From the NCBI RefSeq assembly GCF_014648355.1, contig NZ_BMQY01000012.1, positions 141,216 through 205,215 of the forward strand: DNA of 64,000 bases, in the 5' to 3' direction. This DNA is from Couchioplanes azureus (GTDB lineage Bacteria > Actinomycetota > Actinomycetes > Mycobacteriales > Micromonosporaceae). Position numbers and translations under genes: made by a program. Below the pieces are notes generated by a model that had not been told where the DNA came from, did no database searches, and was given only the letters and a program-made list of their open reading frames with translations. Positions 1-9,239 of the stretch are shown in pieces; positions within the stretch are counted from its first letter, which is position 1; each line of letters begins with the position of its first letter.

Positions 1-2010
1 TACGCGGCGGTGGCCGACGCCGAGCCGCACTGGGATGCCGGACTGGCCTGGCGGGTGGGCCGCATCGCCTACCAGCGAGGCGACGCGCGGGCGGCGCTCG
101 CCGCCTTCGCCCGCGCCGAAGGGCCCGAGGCGTCCACGGCCGATGCCGCGCTGCTGCTGGCCTGGACGGCGCACGCCCACCTGCTGGCCGGTGAGGTCGA
201 CCGGGCTGCCGGCTGCGCCGGGCGCGCGATCGAGGTGGCCGTGGCCGCCGATGACGACCCGGCCCGGGCCACGGCACACCTGAGCATGGCGTTGTGCCTG
301 AGCGTGACCGGCGACGAGGCCGGCAGCGCGGAACAGTACGGGCTCGCCTCGTCGATCGCCGAGCGCACCGGCGACATCGTCCTGCTCAGCCGGATCTTCA
401 CCAACCGTGCGTACCGGCTGCTGCGCACCGCCCGCTACGCCGACGCGCTCGCCGTCGCGCGACGGTCCGGCCGGTACGCCGCGGCGGCCGGCTACCTCAG
501 TCTCGCGGCCCTGGCGGTCAACAACGAGGCCGAGGCACTGACCATGCTGGGCCGTTTCGACGAGGCCGTCCAGCGGTACGAGTGGGCGCTGGTCCGCTTC
601 CACCGGATGGGCTCGCGCCGCCTCTGCTGGGCACGGCTGGGTCTGGCCGAGGTGTACCGCCGCCGTGGCTGGCGCGAGCGGGCCCGTGCGGCGTACGAGG
701 AGGCGGTCCGGGCTGCCCGCGAGGCGGCCAACGCCCACGTCCTCACCGAGGCGCTGGCCGGGTTGGCGCTGGTCGTGCTCGACGACGATCCACGAGCGGC
801 GGCCGGACACGCCGACCGCGCCGCGGACGGCGCCGCGGCCGAGCTGCGCGTGCCGGCGCTGCTGGCACAGGGCTGGGTGGCGCACCGCACGGGCGACCTT
901 GCCGGCGCGGCGCACCTGGTGCAGGAGGCGGCGCGGATCGCCCGCGAGCACGGCGACCTGGCCCGGATGGCGGACGCGTTGGAGCTGCGCGCCGCCACCG
1001 AGACGGACCCTGCCCGGGTCCGAGCCGAGCTGCGGGAGGCCCACGCGATCTGGGTGGAGGCGGGCGCGACCGTGGAGGCGGCCCGGATCCTGGTGCTGCT
1101 CGGCCGCCGGCCCGAAGCCTGTGCCGACGACCGGCTCGACGGTGTGGTCGCCGCCGGGCACCTCGCCGCCGCCGGTGCGGTCACGGATCGGCCGGGCGAT
1201 ACCGCGCTGACCGGCAGCGGTGGGCCGGCTCCGGGCGGTGAGGTGGCGATTCAGGCCCTGGGACGGTTCGAGGTCCGCCTCGGCGGCGTCGCGGTGTCGG
1301 CGTCGCAGTGGCAGTCCCGCAAGGCCCGCGAGCTTTTGAAGATCTTGGTCGCCCGGCGCGGACGTCCGGTGCCGCGCGGCGAGCTGTGCGAACTGCTATG
1401 GCCGGATGACGACCCGGAGCGTACCGGCCACCGGCTGTCGGTGCTGCTGTCGATCGTGCGTGGCGTGCTGGATCCGGCCAAAGCCGTCGCCGCCGACCAC
1501 TACCTCGCTGCCGACCAGGCCAGCGTAGCCCTCGACCTGTCCCGGCTCCAGGTCGACGTGGTCGACTTCCTGGCGCACGTCGCTCACGGCCGTCGCCTCG
1601 CCGAGGCCGGCGCCTGGGCCGAGGCCCGCACGGTCCTCGCCGCGGCCGACGCCCGGTACCGGGCCGAGGCCTTCGAGGACGAGCCCTACGCGCACTGGTG
1701 CGGCCCGTTCCGCGAGGAAACCCGCGCGGCCCACCTCGGCATGTTGCGGATCCTCGCCCAGGCGACCCAGGCCACGTCCGGCCCGGATGCGGCCGTCGGC
1801 TATCTGCTGCGGCTGCTCGAACACGACCCGTTCGACGAGTCCGGTCACCGCGCGCTGGTCCACGCGCTGGTCGCCGCCGGCCGGCACGGCGAGGCCCGCC
1901 GGGCGTTCGAGCGGTACGCCGCCGCGATGCGGGCCATCGACGTGCGGCCGCCGGACGAGGTGATTCTGCGCCCCGCCCGGGCGGCCGCCGCGCCGGCCGC
2001 CCGCCGCTAA
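1..2010 (+). CDS. BTAD-domain transcriptional regulator with TPR region, 5' truncated by window edge
   Basis: The reading frame is open to base 1, so the true start lies upstream. The first ~400 visible residues are alanine-rich helical TPR-like repeats. Around residue 413 an OmpR-type winged helix begins (ALGRFEVRLGG, then SRKARELLKILVARRG and ELLWPDDD), and residues ~515-655 form a bacterial transcriptional activator domain ending in tetratricopeptide-like helices. The order TPR, wHTH, BTAD (DNA-binding part near the C-terminus) is that of large MalT/LuxR-like ATPase regulators, so an AAA/NB-ARC ATPase domain probably lies off the left edge. It likely binds DNA as a cytoplasmic activator; target and ligand are unknown. 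It converges with the next gene, and the two stop codons overlap by a few bases. Confidence 0.85.
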   Translation, partial: YAAVADAEPHWDAGLAWRVGRIAYQRGDARAALAAFARAEGPEASTADAALLLAWTAHAHLLAGEVDRAAGCAGRAIEVAVAADDDPARATAHLSMALCLSVTGDEAGSAEQYGLASSIAERTGDIVLLSRIFTNRAYRLLRTARYADALAVARRSGRYAAAAGYLSLAALAVNNEAEALTMLGRFDEAVQRYEWALVRFHRMGSRRLCWARLGLAEVYRRRGWRERARAAYEEAVRAAREAANAHVLTEALAGLALVVLDDDPRAAAGHADRAADGAAAELRVPALLAQGWVAHRTGDLAGAAHLVQEAARIAREHGDLARMADALELRAATETDPARVRAELREAHAIWVEAGATVEAARILVLLGRRPEACADDRLDGVVAAGHLAAAGAVTDRPGDTALTGSGGPAPGGEVAIQALGRFEVRLGGVAVSASQWQSRKARELLKILVARRGRPVPRGELCELLWPDDDPERTGHRLSVLLSIVRGVLDPAKAVAADHYLAADQASVALDLSRLQVDVVDFLAHVAHGRRLAEAGAWAEARTVLAAADARYRAEAFEDEPYAHWCGPFREETRAAHLGMLRILAQATQATSGPDAAVGYLLRLLEHDPFDESGHRALVHALVAAGRHGEARRAFERYAAAMRAIDVRPPDEVILRPARAAAAPAARR

Positions 2011-2906
2011 TGGAACGCGGCCGCGGCGATCACGTACACCGTCGTGCTGGCGTCGTCGCCGGCGCGGGCCGGCGCACCCCGCCGGGCCCGCTCCACGCCG
2101 CCGGCCGGTTCCGGCAGCCGGGCCCGTACCACCTTCACCTGTCCGACACCGCCGTCCGGGTCCGGGAAAATCGCCTCGGGGTACGCGTTCGGGGCGCCCC
2201 GTACCTCCACCCCGACCGAGTACACGGAATGGCCCGTGAGGCCGGCGGTCACGGCGGTGGGATCGGCCTCCGACAGGCCGGTCGTGGCGGCCACGCGCAC
2301 GCTGGGCGGCCCGTCGGATCGCGGAGGCTCGTGGCAGATGGCGTACGCGGTGAGCGCCTGCGGGGGCAAGCCGCCGGTGCGCACCTCGACCCCGGTCAGA
2401 CCGGCGTCCGGGGTCAGATTCGTGACGTGGCCGGAATCGGCCGCACCCTCGTAGCGGTACCCCATCCCGAGCAGCCGCGTGATGCCCGGGCACTGTGCCG
2501 TCACGGCGGCGGCCCCGCGGACCACCGCGGGCACCAGCACCGGCGCGTGGGCGGACACGTTGCAGACGACCGCTGCCTCGACCGCCCACGGCTCGGCATG
2601 GCCGGTGCGTGCCCGCGCCTCGATCCGCGCCGAGGTGAGCCCGGCATCGGGCTGCATCCGCGTCACCGTCACCGAGCCGCGTCCGTCGATGATCCGATAG
2701 CCGACCGCGAACACACGGTACGCCCCGGGGCAGCTCACCGAGACTTCTTTGGTCTCGTCGGTGTCGTACGGACTGCTCGCCGTCGGGCGCACCGGTGCGC
2801 TGACGGCACGGCCCGGCGCGGTGGTCACCACCACGGACCCGACCAGCCCCGCGACCGCCGCGACGACCGCACCGACGGCCCGCCGGCCGACCCTGTATCG
2901 CTTCAC
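2007..2906 (-). CDS. Secreted protein with three internal repeats, unknown function
   Basis: GTG start with a GGGGAGG Shine-Dalgarno about 8 bases upstream. The N-terminus is a classic export signal: a KRYRVGRR basic patch, a long Ala/Val hydrophobic stretch and a likely cleavage near GRAVSA. The mature protein appears to contain three related units of about 65-75 residues. The first two share a CPG...GYR opening, a (M/L)(Q/T)PDAGLT centre and a closing segment with a cysteine; the third is divergent (SVYSVGVEVRG, FPDPDGGVGQVKVV). Two cysteines in each of units 1 and 2 could pair. No enzymatic motif was recognised. Function is unknown; an extracellular binding role is only a guess from the repeats. 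Confidence 0.75.
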   Translation of the reverse strand: MKRYRVGRRAVGAVVAAVAGLVGSVVVTTAPGRAVSAPVRPTASSPYDTDETKEVSVSCPGAYRVFAVGYRIIDGRGSVTVTRMQPDAGLTSARIEARARTGHAEPWAVEAAVVCNVSAHAPVLVPAVVRGAAAVTAQCPGITRLLGMGYRYEGAADSGHVTNLTPDAGLTGVEVRTGGLPPQALTAYAICHEPPRSDGPPSVRVAATTGLSEADPTAVTAGLTGHSVYSVGVEVRGAPNAYPEAIFPDPDGGVGQVKVVRARLPEPAGGVERARRGAPARAGDDASTTVYVIAAAAFH

Positions 2907-3008
2907 GTCGACGTCCTCCCCAAGTCCGGCCGTCCCGTACGGACGGCGCGCACACTGTCCCGGGAGCGCATCACGGTGGCGTCATGGTGGCCGGCGGGAT
3001 GTCCGGCG

Positions 3009-4205
3009 TCAGAGGATGACCGTGACGCCGAGCGCGGTGTACATGTTGGTGGCGAGGCTGTACACGTTGCGCCAGCTTCCGCCCGTATAGTAGTCGCCGA
3101 GGTGCACGCCGATGCCCTCGCTGCCGAACGACCAGGTGCCGCCGCTGTCGCCGCCGGTGGTGTGGTCGGTGGTCATGGCGATCAGGCTGCCGACGGTCAC
3201 GGTCACCACGTAGGTCGAGTACACCTGGTCGCAGGCGCGCAGGTCCGAACCCCGCCCGTAGACACAGGACCAGAATCCGGTCGCGACGTTGTTGTACGGC
3301 GTCAGTGCGGTCAGCGTGCGTCTCTCGCCATCGCGGGCGTAGAATTCGGGCAGATCGACATGGTTCTGTGTCGTCATCCACTGGAAGTCGCCGTACACGC
3401 CCTGATGCTCGCTCTGGAAGGTGACCCCGTAGTCCGGGTCGCCCTCGGGCGGGCGGTACTCGTCCAGCCCGGTACAGTGGCCGGCCGTGCTGACGCCGGT
3501 GGTCCCGGTGACACTGTCGATCACCGTGAACCCGCTGGTGCACTCGAACACGTTGTTGTCCAGCAGCTCTGCCCCGCCCCGGGTGTGCTCCTGCCGGGTG
3601 ACGGCGGCCGGCACGGCGGTGACCCGTACGCCGTCGCGCAGCTCCGACGGCAGTATGGGGGCCGGTGCGCCGCCACCGATGGTGAGGTCGATCGTGCCGT
3701 CGAACCTCACGGCGGCGGTGGCATCGGCGTACCCGAGGCCGCGCAGGTGCGCGATGACCGCGTCGGCGCGGGCCCGCACCTCGGTCGAGGAGTACCTGGC
3801 CCCACCGGCCAGGTTCACCCGGATCCCCGCGGCCGCCGCGTCGGCCGCGGCGTCGGCAGGCACCTGTCCCTTGAACCGGATGTCGGACGTCCCACCCGGC
3901 TGCCCGGCGAGCCGGCCGCCGGCGAAGGTGTCCGGGTGCCGCTCCGCGAGCCGGCCGAGCAGGACGCCCAGCTGCTGCTGCACCTTCAGGTGTTCCGCGG
4001 TTGCGGCCGGTGTCCAGCCGGTACGGGCCGCCACGAGGGCTACGTCGTGCTCGATGGCCGTACGCTGGTCGACCTGCTGGCCCGGGCGCTCGTCGTCAGC
4101 GGCATGGCCACCGTGGGCCGACACCGCACCGACCGGCACGACCCAGCCGAAGACCAGCGCGGCGACCAGCCCGGCCGTCCACATCGGTTTCCTACCGATT
4201 TCCAT
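3009..4205 (-). CDS. Secreted chymotrypsin-fold (S1-like) serine protease
   Basis: ATG at 4205 is preceded by GGAAGGGGAG and begins a signal peptide (MEIGRKPMW, then a hydrophobic stretch ending VGAVSA); an upstream in-frame ATG lies within the Shine-Dalgarno and is rejected. The ~398-residue protein has an N-terminal propeptide-like half and a catalytic half with the His segment GVSTAGHC, a candidate Asp in YGDFQWM, and the nucleophile segment TGGDSGGTW. This layout matches pro-domain-containing streptogrisin-like proteases, which mature outside the cell. Cysteines around the His loop and in FWSCVYG/LRACDQ fit disulfides. It is divergent from the glycosyltransferase gene, with ~250 bases between. 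Substrate unknown. Confidence 0.85.
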   Translation of the reverse strand: MEIGRKPMWTAGLVAALVFGWVVPVGAVSAHGGHAADDERPGQQVDQRTAIEHDVALVAARTGWTPAATAEHLKVQQQLGVLLGRLAERHPDTFAGGRLAGQPGGTSDIRFKGQVPADAAADAAAAGIRVNLAGGARYSSTEVRARADAVIAHLRGLGYADATAAVRFDGTIDLTIGGGAPAPILPSELRDGVRVTAVPAAVTRQEHTRGGAELLDNNVFECTSGFTVIDSVTGTTGVSTAGHCTGLDEYRPPEGDPDYGVTFQSEHQGVYGDFQWMTTQNHVDLPEFYARDGERRTLTALTPYNNVATGFWSCVYGRGSDLRACDQVYSTYVVTVTVGSLIAMTTDHTTGGDSGGTWSFGSEGIGVHLGDYYTGGSWRNVYSLATNMYTALGVTVIL

Positions 4206-4459
4206 GTGCTCCCCTTCCATCCGCCTCCGGCGTTCACCCCGCCGAAGGGCGCCCATGACGGGTCGGACAGAGCGTCGCCCAGCCCCGTCACGGCGACATC
4301 AGGGACGGCTCACGGTCGGTCTGACAGGGCGCAAGCGCACGACGTCGACTGATGGTTCCGGCGCTGGGCGCCACGGCGGTGCGCACGATCGGCAAGTCCG
4401 CGACGTCCTGGTGGTTTCGCTACTCTCGGTCCAGAGTGCAGGCAAAAGGAGCGACGTTC

Positions 4460-5374
4460 ATGGCAATCCTTCTGCAATCCGGATGGGCGCCGGCCGAGCC
4501 GCCACCCGCCGTCCGCCTGGTCCTCGGCGTTGACGCCCGCTATCTGGTCCCCGCCTGCGTAACCCTGTCATCGGTAGTGAGCTGTGGGGATCGGCGGGCG
4601 TTATCGGTGGACGTCCTGCACTTCGATCTCACCGGTGCCCACATCGCAATGCTGGAGTCGGTCGGTGCGTGGCTGGGCTTGCGAATACGCGTGCAGCAGG
4701 TATCCGATCATTTCGTCCCCGCGAACTCTACGCTGCCCCACATCAGCAGGGCGACGTATCTGCGGCTCGCTGCACACGACACGATTCCGCCTTGCGACCG
4801 GATGATCTACGTGGACAGTGACCTCCTGGTTCGCGGCGACATCGTCGCGTTGGCCAGCCTACCGCTGCGCAAGCCCGTGGGCGCGGTGCCCGATGCCTAT
4901 CTCACGGCGGGCGACGCATCGCTGAAGCAGCTGGGTCTGTGGCTGGCACCAGACGGGCGCCGGTACTTCAACGCAGGCGTCTACCTCACCGATTTCCGGT
5001 GGCACCGTCGTCTCGACCTCGACCAGCGCGCTCGGGGTTTCCTCGGACCATACGCCGGCCGCATTCGTTACGGGGACCAGGATGCCATCAACGTCGCCTG
5101 GGGTGAGTTCATCGAGCCGCTGCACACGTCGTGGAACCATCCGGTCTCGTTACTGTGGCCGGAGAGCGCATCGGCACAGGGCCGGGCCGCCAAGCTGGCG
5201 ACCCGGCTCGGCGCGGCACAGATCCTGCATTTCGAAGGGGCATTCAAACCCTGGCATGCGCGGGTGCCGTCGACCGAGGTGGTACGAGAGTACCGGCAGG
5301 AGCTCAACCGGGTGCTGCGTCGGCTGGACCAGACCGGCTGGACCCTGTACCGACGTCGCGGATGTTACTGCTGA
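4460..5374 (+). CDS. Glycosyltransferase family 8 protein
   Basis: ATG at 4460 is chosen over an in-frame ATG at 4352 because AAAAGGAG sits 8-9 bases before it and the GT-A fold begins soon after (VLGVDARYLVPACVTLSS). Family 8 landmarks follow: ISRATYLRLAA, the metal-binding DxD motif in MIYVDSDLLVRGD, FNAGVYLTDF, the acidic GDQDAIN segment, and a C-terminal HFEGAFKPW. Family 8 enzymes are retaining transferases that use nucleotide sugars; donor and acceptor cannot be read here. The 304-residue length is normal. Its TGA overlaps the ATG of the downstream nSTAND-WD40 gene (TGATG), suggesting coupled translation. Confidence 0.88.
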   Translation: MAILLQSGWAPAEPPPAVRLVLGVDARYLVPACVTLSSVVSCGDRRALSVDVLHFDLTGAHIAMLESVGAWLGLRIRVQQVSDHFVPANSTLPHISRATYLRLAAHDTIPPCDRMIYVDSDLLVRGDIVALASLPLRKPVGAVPDAYLTAGDASLKQLGLWLAPDGRRYFNAGVYLTDFRWHRRLDLDQRARGFLGPYAGRIRYGDQDAINVAWGEFIEPLHTSWNHPVSLLWPESASAQGRAAKLATRLGAAQILHFEGAFKPWHARVPSTEVVREYRQELNRVLRRLDQTGWTLYRRRGCYC

Positions 5375-8300
5375 TGCGCCGCCAGCGTCATCGACGGCGG
5401 CGTCCGCGACTCCTGATCGAGATCCTGATCCTGCTGGCGGCCGCCGCTCTCAGCCTCACCACGAACTATCTCAGCAACCAGGCCCAGGTGCCGACCGTGT
5501 TCCGCCTGCTGCGCGGTCAGGCGCTCGTTGCGTCCCTCGCACTGGTGGCTGTTGTCGTACTGCTCGTGGTCTGGCGGTTCCGGGTGGAGGCGGCGCCCGA
5601 CCTGCCGATCCGCGCCGGGCGTTCGCCGTTCCCCGGGCTCGAGGCTTTCGGTGCGGACGACGCCGCTGTGTTCTTCGGCCGCGACGAGGAGATCGGCACT
5701 CTGCTCGAACGGCTGAATGCACCCGCCCGAGAACCGGCGTCTCGGGTGATCGCAATCGCGGGACCGTCCGGTGTGGGTAAGTCGTCGCTGGTCCACGCCG
5801 GCGTCGTGGCCCGGCTGAGGAACGGGCGGCGTGGCTGGCTCGTGGCGCCGACCGTGTTTCCCGGCGAGCAGCCGACCGCCAGCCTCGCCGCGGCCATCAC
5901 CGCGACGCATCCGTGCGGACCGGCCGTCGGCGGATCGGCGGCCGAACAGTCGCACCACGCGCTACAGGCCCTGCGGTTGAGGCCGGATTCGGCACGGCGG
6001 AACGTCCTGGTGGTGGTGGACCAGGCGGAGGAGCTCTACACGCTGGCCGGACTGCGCGAACGTGAGCACTTCCTGTCCGTTCTCGAGGAGTTGCTGTCGG
6101 TCGACCGCCACCTATGGGTGGTACTGATAATGCGCTCGGAGTTCTTGACCGAGCTTCTCTCCGGCCGGTTCGCGCATCTGTGTCGGAACCTCGTCACCGT
6201 CGGCGCACTCCCACGTCCGGCACTGATCGAGGTGGTACGGCGCCCGGCGGAGACGAGCGGGCTGCGCTTCGAGCCGGCGACGCTTCCGGAGCGCATAGCG
6301 GACGACGCCGGGTCCGGCCTGGCGTTGCCCCTGCTGGCGTACACAATGCAACAGCTTTGTGCTCAGGCCGGTGGGTCGGGCGTGCTCACACTGACCGGGT
6401 ACCAAGCACTCGGTGGCGTGGTCGGCGTCCTCGCCCGCCGGGCCGACGGGGTCGCGGCGGATCTGCGCCAAGCAGACGACACGATGCCTGTCCTGCCCAC
6501 GTTGCTGAAGTTCGTAGCACTCACCGACAGCGAGCCGACCCGGCGGCGGGTCCGCCGAGCCGCCCTCGACACGGCCGAATCCGCCGTGGTCGAGGGATTC
6601 CTCGCCGCGCGCCTGCTCAGCTCGGACGGCGGGCGGGCGGACCCGGGCGCGACGCTGGAGGTGGCCCACGAAGCCCTGTTCCGGTACTGGCCGCCGCTAC
6701 GCCAGGAGATCGAAGCGCGCCGCGATGCACTGCGCTGGCGATCGGATCTGGAGCGGTGGGCGGCCGACTGGCGCGGCTCCGGACGCGATCCGGCCTACCT
6801 CCTCCACGGCGAGCGGTTGCGTACCGCGCTGACGTGGCGTGACTCGCTTCCAGAGCTGACCGACGAGATGCCGGAGGTGGCGGAGTTCTTGGAGCATTCC
6901 CGACATGCCGATCACGCGACGATGGAGCTACTGTCGGAGACGATCGCCCGGCAGGCGCTCGCCGAGGTCAACATCGACCCCGAGTACGCGATCCGGTTGG
7001 CCCTCGCGGCGTTCGAGGACTGCCGGCCCACTCGACCGGCGTACAACGCTCTCGTCGCAGCGCTGGTGGCGTGCCGGGTGCGACACATCATGACCGGTCA
7101 CGACGAACGGATCTGGTCACTTGACTGGTCCCCGGACGGGAGGTATCTCGCGACCGCTTCGCTGGACCGTACCGCCCGGGTATGGGACATCGCCACAGGC
7201 CGTGAGGTCAGCGTGTTGCGCGGCCACGCCGACCGGGTGCGGACGGTGGCCTGGTCGCCGGACGGGCGGCGCCTCGTCACCGGCTCGGAGGACGGCAGCG
7301 CCGGGACCTGGGAGCCGAAGGACGGTGCACAGCTGCATCGGCTGACCGGCCACGACGCGGCAGTATGGGGCGTGGCCTGGGCACCGGACTCCCGCCGGGT
7401 TGCCACCGCGTCCGCGGACGGCACCGCCCGAGTCTGGAACGCGGACACCGGATCGGTGGTCCGCGTCCTGCGGGCTCACGAAGACCGGCTCTGGAATGTC
7501 GCGTGGTCGCCGGACGGCACACGGCTGGCAACGAGCTCCGCCGACGGTACCGTCCGCATCTGGAACGCGGACAACTCGGCGGATCCACCGATGGTCTGCC
7601 GGCACGACGACATGGCGTGGGGACTTGCCTGGTCGCCGGATGGCCGGCACCTCGTCACAGGATCGCAGGACCGAACCGCCCGGATCTGGGACGCAGCAAG
7701 CGGCGACGAACTCGCCGTACTGCGTGGCCACCAGGACTGGGTGTGGACCGTCGCGTTCTCCCCCGACGGCACCCGGATCGCCACCGCCTCGGAAGACCGA
7801 ACCGCCCGAATCTGGGACGCAGCAAGCGGCGACGAACTCGCCGTACTGCGTGGCCACCAGGACTGGGTGTGGACCGTCGCGTTCTCCCCCGACGGCACCC
7901 GGATCGCCACCGCGTCGGGCGATCGCAGCGCCCGGATCTGGGAGGCGTCCAACGGGAGCGAACTCACCGCGCTCCGCGGTCACACCGACCGGCTCCGGAA
8001 GGCGGCTTGGTCGCCGGACGGCCGACACATCGCGACCGCCTCGGAAGACCGTACCGCCCGCATATGGGATACCGAAGGCGACTTCGAGCTGGGGGTGTTA
8101 CGCGGACACACCGACCGGGTCCGCGCCGTGGCCTGGTCCCCGGACGGCGCCCGCATGGCGACCGGCGCGGAGGACCGCACCGTTCGCTTGTGGGACGCCG
8201 CCCGAGCCGAGCAACTTGTCGTGCTCGACGGGCACACCGACCGCGTCCGCGGCGTCGCCTGGTCACCGGACGGGACGTGGATCGTCACCGCCTCCGAGGA

Positions 8301-9054
8301 CCGTACGGTACGGCTATGGCGCGGCGGGGTCGAGCAGAAGATCCTGCACTGCGAGAGCGAGCTGTGGGCCGTCGACTGGTCGCCGGACGGAACCCGGATC
8401 GCGGCTGGCTGCACCGATCACACCGTACGGCTGTGGGACGCAGCGGAGTACGTCGAGACGGGGGTCCTGCGCGGACACGACCACGAGGTTCGCGCCGTGG
8501 CGTGGTCGCCGGACGGGCGGCGGCTGGTCAGCTCCGCCGAGGACCACACCGCCCGAATCTGGCATCCCGACCGGGGGAAGGTCATCGTCCTGACCGGCCA
8601 CACGGACATGGTGAACTCCGTTTCCTGGTCCCCGGACGGCCAGTACGTGGTCACGGGTTCCGGCGACCACACCGCCCGAATCTGGGCGGCCGACTCGGGC
8701 CAGGAACAGGCGGTTCTCCGCGGGCACCTGGGCGGGGTCTGGGCCACCGCCTGGTCGCCGGACAACCGGGGCATCGCGACGTCGTCGGACGACTTGGCGA
8801 TCTACCTGTGGGATCCAGCCGATCCGCGGCAACCCCGTACGATCGGGGTGGTCACCGCGACCGCCACCAGCATCGCGTTCTCACCGGACAGCCAGTCGCT
8901 CGCTACGGCCTCCGACGACCGCACCGTCACCGTATGGGCCACGACGACCGACATCGGACACCTGGTGGCCATGGCCCGTCGACGGGCCCGGCAGCCCCTC
9001 TCCGACGCCGAGCGACACAAACTCATGCTGCCCGACGCGCCGTGGTCGGCGTGA
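5374..9054 (+). CDS. Membrane-anchored nSTAND NTPase with ~15 WD40 repeats
   Basis: Start placed at the ATG that overlaps the preceding stop (TGATG); an in-frame ATG at 5362 is an alternative. A basic N-terminus is followed by two TM helices (residues ~12-30 and ~50-69). An nSTAND1-type NTPase follows: PFPGLEAFGADDAAVFFGRD, a P-loop GPSGVGKSS near residue 130 and a Walker B-like VLVVVDQAEELY. From ~571 to ~1206 I count 15 WD40 units of ~42 residues (AWSPDGR.. ..TARIWD), enough for two propellers. STAND proteins are usually signal-triggered scaffolds in conflict, signalling or secondary-metabolism contexts. The ligand is unknown; coupling to a GT8 gene is the only context clue. Confidence 0.9.
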   Translation: MRRQRHRRRRPRLLIEILILLAAAALSLTTNYLSNQAQVPTVFRLLRGQALVASLALVAVVVLLVVWRFRVEAAPDLPIRAGRSPFPGLEAFGADDAAVFFGRDEEIGTLLERLNAPAREPASRVIAIAGPSGVGKSSLVHAGVVARLRNGRRGWLVAPTVFPGEQPTASLAAAITATHPCGPAVGGSAAEQSHHALQALRLRPDSARRNVLVVVDQAEELYTLAGLREREHFLSVLEELLSVDRHLWVVLIMRSEFLTELLSGRFAHLCRNLVTVGALPRPALIEVVRRPAETSGLRFEPATLPERIADDAGSGLALPLLAYTMQQLCAQAGGSGVLTLTGYQALGGVVGVLARRADGVAADLRQADDTMPVLPTLLKFVALTDSEPTRRRVRRAALDTAESAVVEGFLAARLLSSDGGRADPGATLEVAHEALFRYWPPLRQEIEARRDALRWRSDLERWAADWRGSGRDPAYLLHGERLRTALTWRDSLPELTDEMPEVAEFLEHSRHADHATMELLSETIARQALAEVNIDPEYAIRLALAAFEDCRPTRPAYNALVAALVACRVRHIMTGHDERIWSLDWSPDGRYLATASLDRTARVWDIATGREVSVLRGHADRVRTVAWSPDGRRLVTGSEDGSAGTWEPKDGAQLHRLTGHDAAVWGVAWAPDSRRVATASADGTARVWNADTGSVVRVLRAHEDRLWNVAWSPDGTRLATSSADGTVRIWNADNSADPPMVCRHDDMAWGLAWSPDGRHLVTGSQDRTARIWDAASGDELAVLRGHQDWVWTVAFSPDGTRIATASEDRTARIWDAASGDELAVLRGHQDWVWTVAFSPDGTRIATASGDRSARIWEASNGSELTALRGHTDRLRKAAWSPDGRHIATASEDRTARIWDTEGDFELGVLRGHTDRVRAVAWSPDGARMATGAEDRTVRLWDAARAEQLVVLDGHTDRVRGVAWSPDGTWIVTASEDRTVRLWRGGVEQKILHCESELWAVDWSPDGTRIAAGCTDHTVRLWDAAEYVETGVLRGHDHEVRAVAWSPDGRRLVSSAEDHTARIWHPDRGKVIVLTGHTDMVNSVSWSPDGQYVVTGSGDHTARIWAADSGQEQAVLRGHLGGVWATAWSPDNRGIATSSDDLAIYLWDPADPRQPRTIGVVTATATSIAFSPDSQSLATASDDRTVTVWATTTDIGHLVAMARRRARQPLSDAERHKLMLPDAPWSA
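7669..7916 (+). repeat. Near-identical 126-bp tandem duplication of one WD40 blade
   Basis: Bases 7669-7790 and 7795-7916 lie exactly 126 bases (42 codons) apart and are almost identical, with about one mismatch near 7683/7809 and another at the 3' edge (cctcgg versus cgtcgg). The other blades of the gene differ at many third positions, so this pair looks like a recent in-frame duplication that added one blade. Confidence 0.85.
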
Positions 9055-9193
9055 CAGGCTTGTTGCTTCGGCTGGTCGGACGGTCAGGCAAGGGTGGACC
9101 AGTGGAGTCTGGCGTTCAGTCTGGCCCGGTTTCCTGCCCGCTCGACCCTCGCTGGGTCCGGGTCGTATGCCGCAGCCCGATCACGGGCAGCCT

Positions 9194-9228
9194 CCGGCTG
9201 TCGCATCGCGACAGTGGCCTGCAGCCGG
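9194..9228. terminator. Possible bidirectional terminator between convergent genes
   Basis: CCGGCTG (9194-9200) can pair with CAGCCGG (9222-9228). Nested inside, CTGTCGC (9198-9204) pairs with GCGACAG (9208-9214) around a 3-base loop, so the two stems are alternatives. The site lies between the convergent WD40 and PhzF-like genes, where a factor-independent terminator is expected. There is no U-tract, and the stems are short. Confidence 0.35.
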
Positions 9229-9239
9229 GCTGGGTCGGC

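Noticed and set aside
1396..4352. Very long open frames overlapping the first three genes on the opposite strands (519 and 884 codons)
   Set aside because: They are Arg/Gly/Pro-rich antisense shadows of real genes, common in high-GC DNA, without motifs or start signals.
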